A stretch of 64,000 nt of DNA from Cliona cf. orientalis (Eukaryota > Porifera > Demospongiae > Clionaida > Clionaidae): positions 14,942,923 through 15,006,922 of the forward strand of contig OZ005689.1 in the NCBI GenBank assembly GCA_963930775.1. The letters are read 5' to 3'. A program made the position numbers and the translations under genes. The notes beneath the pieces were generated by a model. The model made no database searches. It was not told the DNA's origin and saw only the letters and a list, made by a program, of their open reading frames with translations. This document shows, piece after piece, positions 47,400-58,217 of this stretch; within the stretch, counting starts at the first letter, position 1, and every line of letters starts with the position of its first letter.

Positions 47400-49700
47400 C
47401 AATCTTGTGAACAGGCTTCGTAAAGACTCCAGATTGGGTCTATAATAATTACCTCAAGAACACGCACCAAGCCATCGCTACCAGTAAAAGCTTAAGCATC
47501 TTTCCCAGAGGCCACTGAGTAGGAAACATGCCACCATCATGAAGAACCACGATAGCTATCTCCAACGGAGATGTTTCTGGTAAGCTTGTGCCACTTGACG
47601 AATCTTCGGAGACTGGTCAGATATTCTTGCCTCCAGCGTTGCCAGAATTGATGAACAATGTTCTGACACAGCTGACGTGCCATCTACGTAAGAGCGATAT
47701 GGGAGGATATGAAGAGGATGGGTCGGGTAGCGCTTCGAACTCAATAGGTCGTCTGACATGGAAATGACTGGGTGTCAGCATATCTACCCCTTCACCACCG
47801 CGCGGAGAATTGGCCCTGCATGCAAAAGAGGAAGATGCTCTGATTGAATGATAAGCTTTGTTAATAGATGTGTACCGGAGAGGATGATCAGGTGCATTGT
47901 TAATAATATTATGCTAGTTTCGCTTTCTGTTCTCTCCCATAAACTCGATCGTATAATGGCATTAGAATCGAGGAAGAGATGAAGGCTTGTCAACATACTA
48001 TCAGATGAAATGGTGTTCTTTGCTTTTAGATTCCCAATTTCTTTACTAAAACAATCATATTGTGACCAGGGCCGCCGGAACCGGTCAGGCTGGTCAGGCC
48101 AAAACCGGACCACTTTTTTCAACGCTTAGTTGGGTAATGGTCGTTTATTTTATTTATCGAATGGTAAAGATCGTCAGATAATAAATCGCGCATGCTTGAT
48201 AGTGCAAATTAGCACACCAACTCATCTTCAAATGAGCTTCCTAATATTTTGGTCCTAGTTCAACAGTCTTAAAAGCTTAATATAAGTGGAGAGATTGTTT
48301 AGATCATGAGGCTGCCTTCTGCTATCAAAAATTCTCTGTTTCACTGAATCTTAATTGGGATTTGGGCCATACAACGAAGTCTACCAGTGAAAGTGGTCTC
48401 AAAAGCCATCAGAAGCAATTTCTGAGGTTGTAAATTACAAAATTTTCCTGGGGGAGCATGCCCCCAGACCCCCCTAGTTTTGCGTGCTTATGCACGCATT
48501 TGCTCCACGTTCTGACTTAAAGATGGCCGGACCACATGTAAATTGCTTCCTCCGGGCCTGTTGTGAATAGGACAATCTATGATTCTCAGCATTGGTGAGA
48601 TTCTCTTGGATAGACAGAGATGACATAATGCAAGTGTGGTCGATGAATCTTATTACCTGTGCTGTGACACAGGTTAGCTTGGAGTATATAGGAGGAGAAA
48701 CAGTTGAAAGGAATCACAGGCCAGGGTATCTGCATGTTCTTAATAGATGCAAAATGACAGGTTTCCGTCACCTCGATATTTAAGTCATCAGGAGATATTT
48801 CTGTTTGTATTAATAAACTGACCAACCTGAGAATGTAGATCTAAGCCAATCGAGGCCATTCTACCAGAGATTGTGACTCACCAGCTCATGTGGGAACATG
48901 CCTTTTGAGGAACAGGCAGCAGGATTTTGTTCCCAAGGAACATGCTTCCATATACAGGGAGGGATATGATCAAGTATGAATGAAATTAGATTATACCAAT
49001 ATTATAAGTTTTGAATGACACGGGTTGCTATTGAGCCGGTTCAAAATGATGGTGCTATCTGAGTCCCAAGCGAAGTGCTCTCAATAGGAATGTTTAGCAT
49101 TGTCTGATGTGTTCTAGCAGCGCTAGCATGGTTAGGATGTAGGCACTACAAAGCTCCAACCTTGGAATAGTAAGATGCTTCAATTTATGGGAGGCAATTT
49201 TGTTTTGGATGCAACCAAGGTAACATGTACACTGTGTACTTCTCCTTTGTTGTCTAGCCATCATACTCAAATAGCACAACTGCTGTGTAAGCAGCTGGGG
49301 AGGCATCAACAATCAGTGCTTTGCTGCATTCCAATCACTGGGCATGTCAGTCTTTCCGTCGAGTTTAGCTACCCACTCGAGTAATGAGATGGGTTGCAGA
49401 TGCTTAGCAATGCCTCTTCTCTTACAAAGGTTTGCAGCAACAACATGTGGGTCAGGAGGGTCACCCATATATCGTTGAGTAGTATGGAGAAATTAGTAAA
49501 CGTGAGTACAAGGTCAGGTAAGTGTTCAAAACAACAGTAATTCTAAGCCAGGACCAAAATACGACGGAGTTCTCTTGGCATTCAGCTCAAAGGACCGATT
49601 TATGATGAACCCACATAATATGCCAGCATTAATACACCGGCATAACAAAATCACCTATTATGCACAAAGCCAGCATAATAATATTTATGCTTAAGCTTTC
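47400..49700 (-). mobile_element. BEL/Pao LTR retrotransposon fossil, pol fragment
   Basis: Minus-strand fragments show features typical of BEL/Pao pol: an RNase H-proximal stretch (LKHLTIPRLELCSA), a following WKHVPWEQNPA-type segment, an integrase zinc-binding region (SLHLFLDSN, LLHAGP) and a far C-terminal piece. The order fits one element read right to left. It is clearly broken, with many breaks, lacks gag and recognisable LTRs, and is interrupted by another transposon at about 48068-48560. The divergence suggests an old insertion. Confidence 0.75.
48068..48560. mobile_element. DNA-transposon-like insert inside the BEL/Pao fossil
   Basis: CAGGGCCGCCGGAACCGG at one end and CTCCGGGCCTG at the other are imperfect inverted repeats. 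The interior has GGGGGAGCATGCCCCCAGAC, a motif common in non-autonomous elements. Retroelement sequence continues on both sides, so this is the younger insertion. The family is uncertain. Confidence 0.5.
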
Positions 49701-50319
49701 TACAGTGCTATATACTGTGCATAATAAACTGTGATTCACTTCTGTAGTGTTTACCAAAACATGACGTTTCCTACACATACTTGCCAAAGGATAGGGCAGA
49801 GTTTTTGTTAACTTAAAAAATTGCTAAGCAGAAAATTTTGTAACATTGAAAACGTGGGAGTGGCCTGGGGACAAGGCTAGAAAATTTGCTCTATCCTACA
49901 CATTTCCTACCCGAACGAAATCTATATTTTCATCTAGTGACACTTGCATAGACTATACCATGCATAGTATAATATTATACATGAATTAAGTTATACCTAA
50001 GTTTCCTCCAATACAGAAGTTTAATAGCAATGTACAGTGCATACTTAGCAATCATACAATGGAAATTATTTAGCTACTAATACCAGTACAGTAACTTAGA
50101 CCAAAAATATGTCATACACGTGATTCTACTATATTATTAGGTTATTTACAAGTATGTTTAATGCATGATCATCTATTACCGTACGTAATTAATCTAATAC
50201 TACGCATGGAAAAAAATTTTTTTTTTTCAATTTTGAAAAATGCGCGTTTTTCTGGTAAAGGTCGTCAATCGCTCCATTTGGTAAACGGTAAGGGTCGTCA
50301 TAGAGAAAGTACGCATTCT

Positions 50320-51063
50320 AGGTATGCGTAGCATAAAGGAAGAGTGGTCATGTCCGGTGTGCAGCTGTTGCAACTTGCCAGTCTGTGTTTACATGGCACC
50401 TACCTCAACTACATGACTGATTGCCATTCTGTGCTTTGCTGGTCAGTTGTCAATGCAGCAGTGGAGTAGGAACCAGGGGGGCCAGGGGGGCCACTGGCCC
50501 CCCCCCCCCCCCCAATATTTCAGAAGGGGGGGGGCCTGGCCCCTCCAATAATCAGGCTTGATACAAAACCCTTGTGTATGTTTTCTTTCAATTTTCAATA
50601 TTATATACCAGACTTTCTACGTAAAAGTTTGGTTTAAATTACTAAAATACGACCTCTACAAAAGAATAATTGTGGTCACAAAATTCAATAATCAAAGCCA
50701 CACCCACAATCTGTATCGGTGGCCCCTGCAACACGCGATTGCTTCCTACTCCACTGTGCAGTGACAGAGTAAACAGGCAGTGGCTCTCAAGTGCATAATT
50801 CAGTTGAAGTATGTTATGAAGGCTTTCAGTTTATATAGTGGCATAGCCGGTGCCTTCCCCAACTCTTAGATCACTGACTCTAAGGAGAACAGCTAGTACC
50901 ATAACCCTGTTTAGGTGCAGGGTATGTAGTTCAGTCTGAGTACCACAACCCTGTTCAGGTGCAGGGTATGTAGTTCAATACTTCTGACATTGAACATGTA
51001 GTGAGCCATGCTATATATTATGCATGCATGTAGCGGTGAGGGTTCTGCACTCCTGTGCATTCA
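50320..51063 (-). repeat. Inverted copy of composite repeat, carrying a transposon
   Basis: This segment is the reverse complement of parts of 45820-46270. Matching blocks are GGAAGAGTGGTCA, GCTGGTCAGTTGTCAATGCAG, AGGCAGTGGCTCTCAAGTGC and AGCGGTGAGGGTT. It holds the insertion at 50459-50756. A tandem pair of AACCCTGTTCAGGTGCAGGG units lies near 50905-50970. Confidence 0.8.
50459..50756. mobile_element. 298-bp miniature transposon with 5-bp target duplication and known empty site
   Basis: The ends CAGTGGAGTAGGAA and TTCCTACTCCACTG are perfect 14-bp inverted repeats. TGCAG lies on both sides (50454-50458 and 50757-50761). The related repeat near 46125 has a single TGCAG at this point (in complement), so it is the unoccupied site. 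The interior has G/C runs and no coding frame. A 5-bp duplication with CAGTGG ends would fit a hAT5-type family, but this is tentative. Confidence 0.85.
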
Positions 51064-51123
51064 TTAAACTACAGTAATAGTACATGCTCATAAGAGTATA
51101 TAGCTATGCATGTACTATTAAAA

Positions 51124-51487
51124 CATAGAGAGGTAGTTCATGCATAAACAGTATCCTGCCTGTGCAAGATTGTCCATTAGTACCGTGCGCATGTGCAGAT
51201 GGAAGCGGCATGCATGAACTTCTGTACAAATATTATTATTATTGTAGAGGCCACACCCCTAACAGTTCTAAGTGTGCCATGGCGACATGTGGCCTGTTCT
51301 TTATCATACCTGTCAGTAGTCCGGTAGCAATATTCAAGTAGAGTGAGAATGTCACCATTGCACACTTAGTTGGAGCTGCTTTCTATGAGGGGTGTGGCCT
51401 CTGCAACCGCTTCCATCTGCGCATGTGCACGGTATACTGACAGTCAGGCGGGATACTGCATGTTGTACAAGAACTACATCTCTATGT
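51124..51487. mobile_element. Inverted-repeat element with TACCGT ends
   Basis: The core 51181-51434 begins TACCGTGCGCATGTGCAGAT and ends ATCTGCGCATGTGCACGGTA. Pairing continues through GGAAGCGG and GGCCACACCCC, and also outside the core (CATAGAGAGGTAGTTC and GAACTACATCTCTATG). The outer arms match the repeat at 13540-13580. TACCGT ends suggest a Tc1/mariner-like miniature family. Confidence 0.75.
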
Positions 51488-51489
51488 TT

Positions 51490-53640
51490 TGTGAGCATGT
51501 AGCTACTGTTAATAGATAATCATGCGTGCTAGCCGCATTATCCCATGATTGTGACATTAAACATACTTGTTAATTTTGACATGTGTTTGCTCACTATGCA
51601 TGAGATCATTATTAATTTTGCATGTCTGGACAGGAAGTGGATGATAATATTATTACTAGAGTGATATTACTATATTATTATAGTACGCTGCAACCTCAAT
51701 TATAAACAGTGGTTAAAGCGTGGGCTTAAAAACTCCCACAACATACATCCTGCATAAACATCCTACACCTACACTCTGGCCAATGAGGGACAATTACCTA
51801 CTGAGCAAATGATTAGATGAATTACCATACTTGGAGAAAAGTAGTTGCCATGGCATGGGAGCTTCTATATTATTATAGTCCTCATTTTTCATGAGTCAGG
51901 ACTTTATTCAATGCTGCTAGCTATGTTATTTACCATCCCTAGTAGCTATGCATGGCATTGTGGTATGATCTTACATTTAAAATCCTGTCCTCAAACAGAT
52001 CTACCGCATGTGAATCAGTCATGCTATAAGAATAATAATATTATTATTATTATAGGAGCTCTCTTTTCACATTGTGTGAATTTATCTAAACTCTGAATCA
52101 TGTGATGGTATGATAGCATAATTATTATCAAAGCAAAGCAACCAAATTTTTGCAGGTAATTTTAATCTTGTCATCAACCCCCCCCCCTCCCTCCCCCCCA
52201 AAAAACATCCACCACAGTCTGAGCTTGCTCAGGTCTCAGACAAAGTAGCAGAGAGATTTCGATCTCAGACTAAGAACCCTTACCAAGGGTTACTTCCTAT
52301 CGGCAGTTTGTGGTGAATGGTCTACTGGCATAACGTGCCTGGTCCTACTCTGACTCAAATCTTTTAACTGTTATTTGCCCATTCAAGCAAACAGCGTTCC
52401 ATTGTTTGTCCACCACTTTAAATACTCATCATGTGGCTGATTGGCGCCATAAAAGCTGTCACTGCTGGGCCTGCCAGAGGCATTTGTGTCGTGGCTCGAA
52501 GGTTACAACAATAATAGAGCAGTGAGACTAGCTAATGAGTCCCATCACCATTCAGTGGTTACTTGCTCTTTTATTGCCATTCATGCACTGATTTATAAAT
52601 CAAGGGATGAAACAGAATTATCTATACTTTAGGTTATTCAGTATAGTTTTATTCCATAGTTTGTTCTATTTTGACTTTGAGTCCATATAAAATTCAGGTT
52701 TTAAGTTGCTGTTTCATTCTGTTCTGGTTGTAGCTCGTCGCCGTGCCTATGCCAGCTCTTAGGCGGGTATTAATTAAATTCCTATGTCACCATCTAACAA
52801 GTCAGCTCAGCTCTAGCTAACATACTCATATTCATATCTTACAGTTTACACAAACTCTTTGCTTCTATACAGTGTAGTGTGCAGCCGTGCCCACGGGCAT
52901 GAATATGATTATAAAGGTCATTGCTCAACACTCACAAAATAATTATTATGCAAAAAGTTTGGGTATTCACGACTTGTGTTCAAAAATTAATGATTATAAT
53001 CAGCTTATGTGGGTGTACATCTGTGTTAATTTAAACTATGAATTAATTTTTATGATTATATTGTTCTTTAAAAATGATAAAATTAATGTTGAGAGGTAGA
53101 GCAATGGTAACGTTCTCTCAAATCTTACTTGCCAGTATATATGCCAGTGGATAACTGTCGCCATTGTTAAAGGAACAGAATCACTTAGCTACACATGTTT
53201 ACGTAATGACCCAATGGGCAAGTCAAGATAAAAACGCACTATGCATGATATTTTAGATCAAGCAGCATAAATGCTTATCAGGTCATGCTTTTCATTGCAG
53301 CTACAAAATCAACATGTGGGCGAGTGACAGGAAGCAATGAGTCAAGTTATAGTAGCCTTATTGTCATGTGTGAGTCATTGCATTCAGGCATAAAGCATTG
53401 CCTGGCACTGCGTGGACTTCACAACATTGTATGCACTGAATTATGCATGTTCTTCTATGGCATATGGTTTGGATGTTTCCCAACTGATTCAATGCATTGT
53501 AGTATTACATTGCACAACTTATGAACATTACCCAAAATTCTGTGCTATTTAAAATAATGTGCCTACCAAAAACATTCATTATGATCTCCAGCAGCATGTA
53601 GCTAAATAGCTACTAGTAAGAATGAATAACTGAGCATGAA
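51490..53640. repeat. AT-rich dispersed repeat mosaic, part 1
   Basis: No gene is supported. Block TGGTGAATGGTCTACTGGCA (52313) recurs at 57905. Block TATTCACGACTTGTG with CTTATGTGGGTGTACATC (52965) recurs near 57595, 60025 and, weaker, 60720. These copies define a multi-kilobase repeat family that fills the rest of the window. Short T/A runs and a C run (52180-52198) also occur. Confidence 0.65.
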
Positions 53641-53659
53641 TGAATGGCTACTAGACTAA

Positions 53660-53720
53660 GCATCACGTACGCAACTGAAGCAGTTGCCACGGGAAACAGC
53701 TTCAGTTGCGTACGTGATGC
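53660..53720. repeat. Perfect 22-bp-arm hairpin
   Basis: GCATCACGTACGCAACTGAAGC is followed after 17 bp by its exact complement. Size and shape resemble a small-RNA precursor or a collapsed miniature transposon. It is absent from the sister repeats as far as could be read. Confidence 0.9.
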
Positions 53721-53925
53721 TCAGCTATAGCTAGTTGTAATTATTATAATGGGTAGCTAATCTTTGAATGAATAGTCCATGGCAGGTAGCTTGAAGCATA
53801 CACAGGTCATGAATAATTAATGCTTCTTCGGCAGCATGTGGTGCGTCGATAACTTGACGCTTCTGGGGAAGTACCTATGTAATGTATGGAAGCCGAGAAG
53901 TGCAATTTCCCGCACGACGCCCATT

Positions 53926-54450
53926 TCCGCATGCGGACGTACGTTCTCCGCGTGCGGAGAGCCAGCTCCGCATGCGGACGTACGTTCTCCGCGTGCGGAG
54001 AGCCATCTCCGCATGCGGGCAAACGTTCTTCGCATGCGGAGAGCCAGCTCCGCATGCGGGCGAACGTTCTCCGCGTGCGGAGCTATCTCTCCGCATGCGG
54101 GCGAACGTTCTCCGCATGCGGAGAGATAGCTCCGCATGCGGAGCAGGGTCTGCGCACACCGAGAAGTGCACCTCCGCATGCGGAGCAGGGTCTCCGCACG
54201 CCGAGAAGTGCACCTCCGCATGCGGAGGTACGTCTCCGCACGCCGAGAAGTGCACCTCCGCATGCGGAGGTACGTCTCCGCACGCCGAGAAGTGCACCTC
54301 CGCATGCGGAGGTACGTCTCCGCACGCGGAAAACGTTTGCCCGCGTGCGGAGGTGTTTTTGCCCGCGTGCGGAGTTGGCTCTCCGCACGCGAAGAACGTT
54401 TGCCCGCATGCGGAGCTGGCTCTCCGCACGCGAAGAACGTTTGCCCGCAT
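53926..54450. repeat. GC-rich array of TCCGCATGCGGA palindromes
   Basis: At least twenty copies of the 12-bp palindrome TCCGCATGCGGA or the variants TCCGCGTGCGGA and TCCGCACGCGGA occur, spaced about 20-21 bp. The left part alternates with ACGTACGTTC and GAGCCAG linkers. The right part has an exact 42-bp period (GAGAAGTGCACC starts at 54161, 54203, 54245 and 54287). Because 42 is a multiple of three and the units are palindromic, frames of about 100-210 codons are open on both strands. They are unlikely to be genes. The array is an isolated GC-rich island in AT-rich DNA. Confidence 0.9.
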
Positions 54451-55230
54451 TAGTTTACAAAATCTCTGCCCTATCCGCTGCCAAACATGTGTCGGAAAGC
54501 TTAACATGACATAAAGGAAATCTTACTTTTGGTCCATAGAGTGTGCATAATGCCAAGAGTATAAAGAGTATAAGAGAAAGTCAAGCCAAACCATAAAAGG
54601 AATGCTTACAATAACGCCCATGCTGGACTGGGCAATTCTTTACGCGTGAATAGAATGCTTGGGCTCTGAATAGCACTACTGGTGAGGACTTGCCCTTATG
54701 ACATAGTTTTGCACTCTATCAGGGGTGTTAAAATTACCTGAAGGACCTCTCTTTATTATTATGTATGTTGTATCAAGGTAATAGGAACATAATAATTATG
54801 CCGTTTAAGATTGAGATAAAGATTACACCTTTTAATGCATAATGTACCAAGTTAGTCTCTCTCCCTCACTCTCATCATGGTGTTAATGTCTACCTTTGAG
54901 TGCATCTTTTCACACACCAATCACTACTGCCATAATAACACAATTATCTAGCAAAGATAATCACATTATTGTTTTTTCCTCTCCCCTAACCCTCCTAGGG
55001 AAATCCCTTGGGGAATCCCCCTGGGGCACATAGAATGTCTGTCTATACACTGAGAACCTGCAAGATAAAAGACCCAGATCACACCAAATTAGGACATTTT
55101 GAAGGAGTTGGAATCTTAGGGGAGAGAACCAGGGATCTTCCCCTCCCAATGAAATGAGCAGAACAATGTTATAAGTAGTAAAAACACTCAACCAGCCTTG
55201 AGAAGGCCCCAGTAATATGTAGAAGATCAC
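54451..55230. repeat. AT-rich dispersed repeat mosaic, part 2
   Basis: 54615-54700 (CATGCTGGACTGGGCAATTC, then GAATAGAATGCTTGGGCTCT) is the inverted partner of 61150-61232. 54715-54765 (ACCTGAAGGACCTCTCTTTA) recurs directly at 62728-62780. No gene is supported. Confidence 0.65.
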
Positions 55231-55232
55231 TA

Positions 55233-55485
55233 CAGTGGAGTAGGAATGGAGGAGGGGGGGGCCACTGGCCCCCCTCCTAATTTTTCAGAAGGGAGGCCTG
55301 CCTCCCCCTCCCCCCCAATAATCAGGCTTGATACATAACCCGGCCTTGTGTATGTATTCTAAGACTTCCAATTTTTATCCGATTTTCTTCGTAAAATCTG
55401 GTTTAAATTACTGAATACGACCTCTACAAAAAATAATTATGGTCATAAAATTCAGAAATCAAAGCCACACCCATAACTTGTTTGA
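55233..55485. mobile_element. Second, truncated copy of the CAGTGGAGTAGGAA transposon
   Basis: It starts with CAGTGGAGTAGGAATGG and follows the 50459-50756 element through AATAATCAGGCTTGATACA, GGTTTAAATTACT, ACGACCTCTACAAAA and AAGCCACACCCA. It stops near 55485 before the right inverted repeat. It is therefore an immobile fragment of the same family. Confidence 0.85.
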
Positions 55486-57710
55486 TCATTAAATTTCCTG
55501 GTGTATTAAAGAACAGTTTGTCTCCCAGCTTGCTTGGCATATAGACCAGGCAAAGTCAAGGTATCTTCATAAAATCTGACCCTGGAGTGAGGAGCCCCCT
55601 GCTGTATAAAATGCAAATTAATGACATTGTGCTATAACACAATATTAATACGAGCTACCAGACATCCTATAAACACCTCCCCCCCAACATAATTATTATA
55701 AACATGCACATGTAGTAAAACTAATAAATTATGAGGCCATTGTGGATCTATTTGCGATAAAAGCAATTGACAGTTACTGCTTGTCAGGTAGCTACTTCTG
55801 GACACATCCCAATATGAAGCCTGATAATCTAGGCCCCCTCCCCCCCCCCCCCCCCCCCCAAAGTGTCTACAACCATGTTAGTGCCCAAGTATATGGATCA
55901 AACCTTTCTTTTCTGGAAAGGGAAATGTATAAAAGTTCTACAGTAATGAATAATATTATTATTAATCTGGCCAGATTCGTTTTTTCCCCCATTTCAAGTT
56001 TTGTGACAGATACCGATGACCAATACAATCACGTTATGTTGGCCGCCTGATCGACATCCTTCAGTGGATACTTGTGTGATAAACTACCATAATTACAGTG
56101 TACCTATTAACAAGAATAATAATATTTATCATAAAACATGATAGTACGTAGTATAATAATTATTATACATGGCCCAGCTGTATGGAAAAATCCCACAATA
56201 GGGCTGTTACGAGTTTAAAATCAAGACGCAATACTAATTATTCTGAGCTGCTCACATATTAATTAATTTGTTCTGATCTTATGTCTGGTGGCCCATGGGC
56301 TCTTCTGTCAGTGATCAGCTTGCAAAATAATTTGATATACACAATTATAATAGTTCCACGTGTGTACGTGTGTGTCCATGTGTGTGTGTGTGTATGTGGG
56401 TGTGTGGGTGTGTTAACGATCATAAACATTATTTTGGGCAAAAAGGATACACAATTATTCATTGATTATAATTTTAATACTGACAAAATGAACACATCAG
56501 TGAGCAGAACAGGTAGCAAAAGTGGGGGGTAGGGGGAAGGTAAAGTTATGCTGGCATTAGTTTGAGGATAATAAGTGTGTATAAGCATTTGAGAATTATG
56601 CTAGTAATATAAGCATTAAGTAGCATAATTAATTTTTTAGAATTTTTGGGCACACTACTGCAAGTAGCTTTTTAACATGAGTAAACGGACCTAGACTATA
56701 TACATATTATGGACTGGGAAAGGGTTGGTGCCTACTTTTGAATGCGAGCACAATGTCATGGTAAAACTGAAATGGTTGCACTAAACTTGTGCCATAACGA
56801 TGACACCTTTTAAATGTTCATTCATATCTTTAGTCATTTGGATACTTGAGATAAGTGCATATATCGTTCTGAGACTCGTTTAATTTGGTGTATGAGATAC
56901 CCAGATCTGCAGCAGACTCAAAATTCCTCGAGCATTTGTTGTTCTTCCTCTTTGAAGGAATAGTAACTGAATTCACTATGAAAATAATCAGTCTCCAGTT
57001 TGAGATTAATAGAATCATTGTAATTACTAACCTCTAATTTGGTTTCCTTAAGAAAGCATGTTTCTGCATAATTATCAAGAGAACAACACTATTGCCACCA
57101 CTTCTAATACTTACAACTACAACATAATAATATTTAGTTTTATTGAGTTTCACATGTACATTCCATAAAATTTTAATATTATTGACCATTGACTATATTA
57201 TATTATAGGATTCATTCTGTTCTGGTTGTGGCTCATTGAATCTTCTGTTCCCTCTCCTCCACCACGTCTACGCCAGCTCTGCATGGGGTACTGCTATATA
57301 TAAGCATTTCCTTTATTGTGTAATCTTAATGATGTAATCATTACATAATTGCCCTGAGATATTCATTGTACAGCAGGAGTATAATAAATATTATTACACT
57401 CGAGATGCTGTTAGGCACCTTTGCTTGATCCACAAAGTAAACTACATGTATTTATTCTAGTCAGAAAAGGATCAAGTATTCCTTTCCCATTTATAGCAAT
57501 TTAATGTTGGTTAGCTAAATTCTGTCTAAACTCTAGTGCTGGCATTGCTCAACACTCACGATTGTGTTATTATAACATGCAAAAAGGTTACGGGTATTCA
57601 CGACTTGCATTCAAAATTAATCATCTTATGTGGGTGTACATCTGCATGTGTTAAGTTTAAAATTCATGCACTTCAATCATTTGAATGTTACACAGGTACT
57701 GTATAACAAA
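55486..57710. other. Non-coding, simple repeats and dispersed blocks
   Basis: A C run lies at about 55840-55860 and a GT-rich microsatellite at about 56359-56413. Repeat blocks shared with 52-53 kb begin near 57200 (TTCATTCTGTTCTGGTTGTG). No coding exon was found. Confidence 0.55.
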
Positions 57711-57714
57711 TACT

Positions 57715-58198
57715 TGTTGCCTGTCCTCTCCTATGCCTGGAGAGCATATGGGTGGGTGGTCATTAATTATTCATTATGTATGAATATCATTATGTAACTA
57801 CTAAACATTGCTCACTTCCTGTGGTTTACAAGGAGCATAATTCAATCTCAGATTATGAACCCTAATTAGCTACTCCCTATCGCAAACTGTGCGGTGATTT
57901 GTGGTGAATGGTCTACTGGCATAACCTTCCTGGTCCTTCTCTTACTCAAATCTTTTCACTATTAGGCCACTGTAACTTGATTCCTTGTTTCCCGTCACCC
58001 GCCCGCATGCTTATTTTGTAGCCGCCTCAAAATTCATTATGCATTGCTACAGCAAGCCAGCTAGTCATGCTCCTTGTAAACCACAGGATGTGGGCAAGGT
58101 TTAGTGGTTACATAATGATATTCATACATAATGAATAATGAATAATGACCGCCCGCCCGCATGCTCTCCAGGCATAGGAGAGGACGGGAAACAAGCAT
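57715..58198. repeat. Inverted repeat pair, arms about 130 bp
   Basis: 57715-57845 (TCCTCTCCTATGCCTGGAGA through CATTATGTATGAATATCATT and CCTGTGGTTTACAAGGAGCA) is the reverse complement of 58067-58198. The right arm is part of the TTA-flanked transposon at 57965-58214. The left arm is therefore a partial second copy of that element in opposite orientation. Confidence 0.85.
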
Positions 58199-58214
58199 TT
58201 AAGTTACGGTGGCC
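57965..58214. mobile_element. TTA-flanked miniature transposon (PIF/Harbinger-like), copy 5
   Basis: The ends GGCCACTGTAACTTGATTCC and ATTTAAGTTACGGTGGCC are inverted repeats. TTA lies at 57962-57964 and 58215-58217. CTTGTTTCCCGTC/GACGGGAAACAAG and CGCCCGCATGC motifs sit inside. The sister repeat at about 52370 runs through this point without the insert, so it marks the empty site. Confidence 0.85.
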
Positions 58215-58217
58215 TTA

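Noticed and set aside
53926-54450. CRISPR-like array
   Set aside because: The spacers are themselves repeats, the units are palindromic, and the context is eukaryotic with no cas genes.
53817-54514. Overlapping long frames on both strands across the palindromic array
   Set aside because: They follow from a 42-bp palindromic period that is a multiple of three. No splice or start context supports any of them, and the sister repeat lacks the region.
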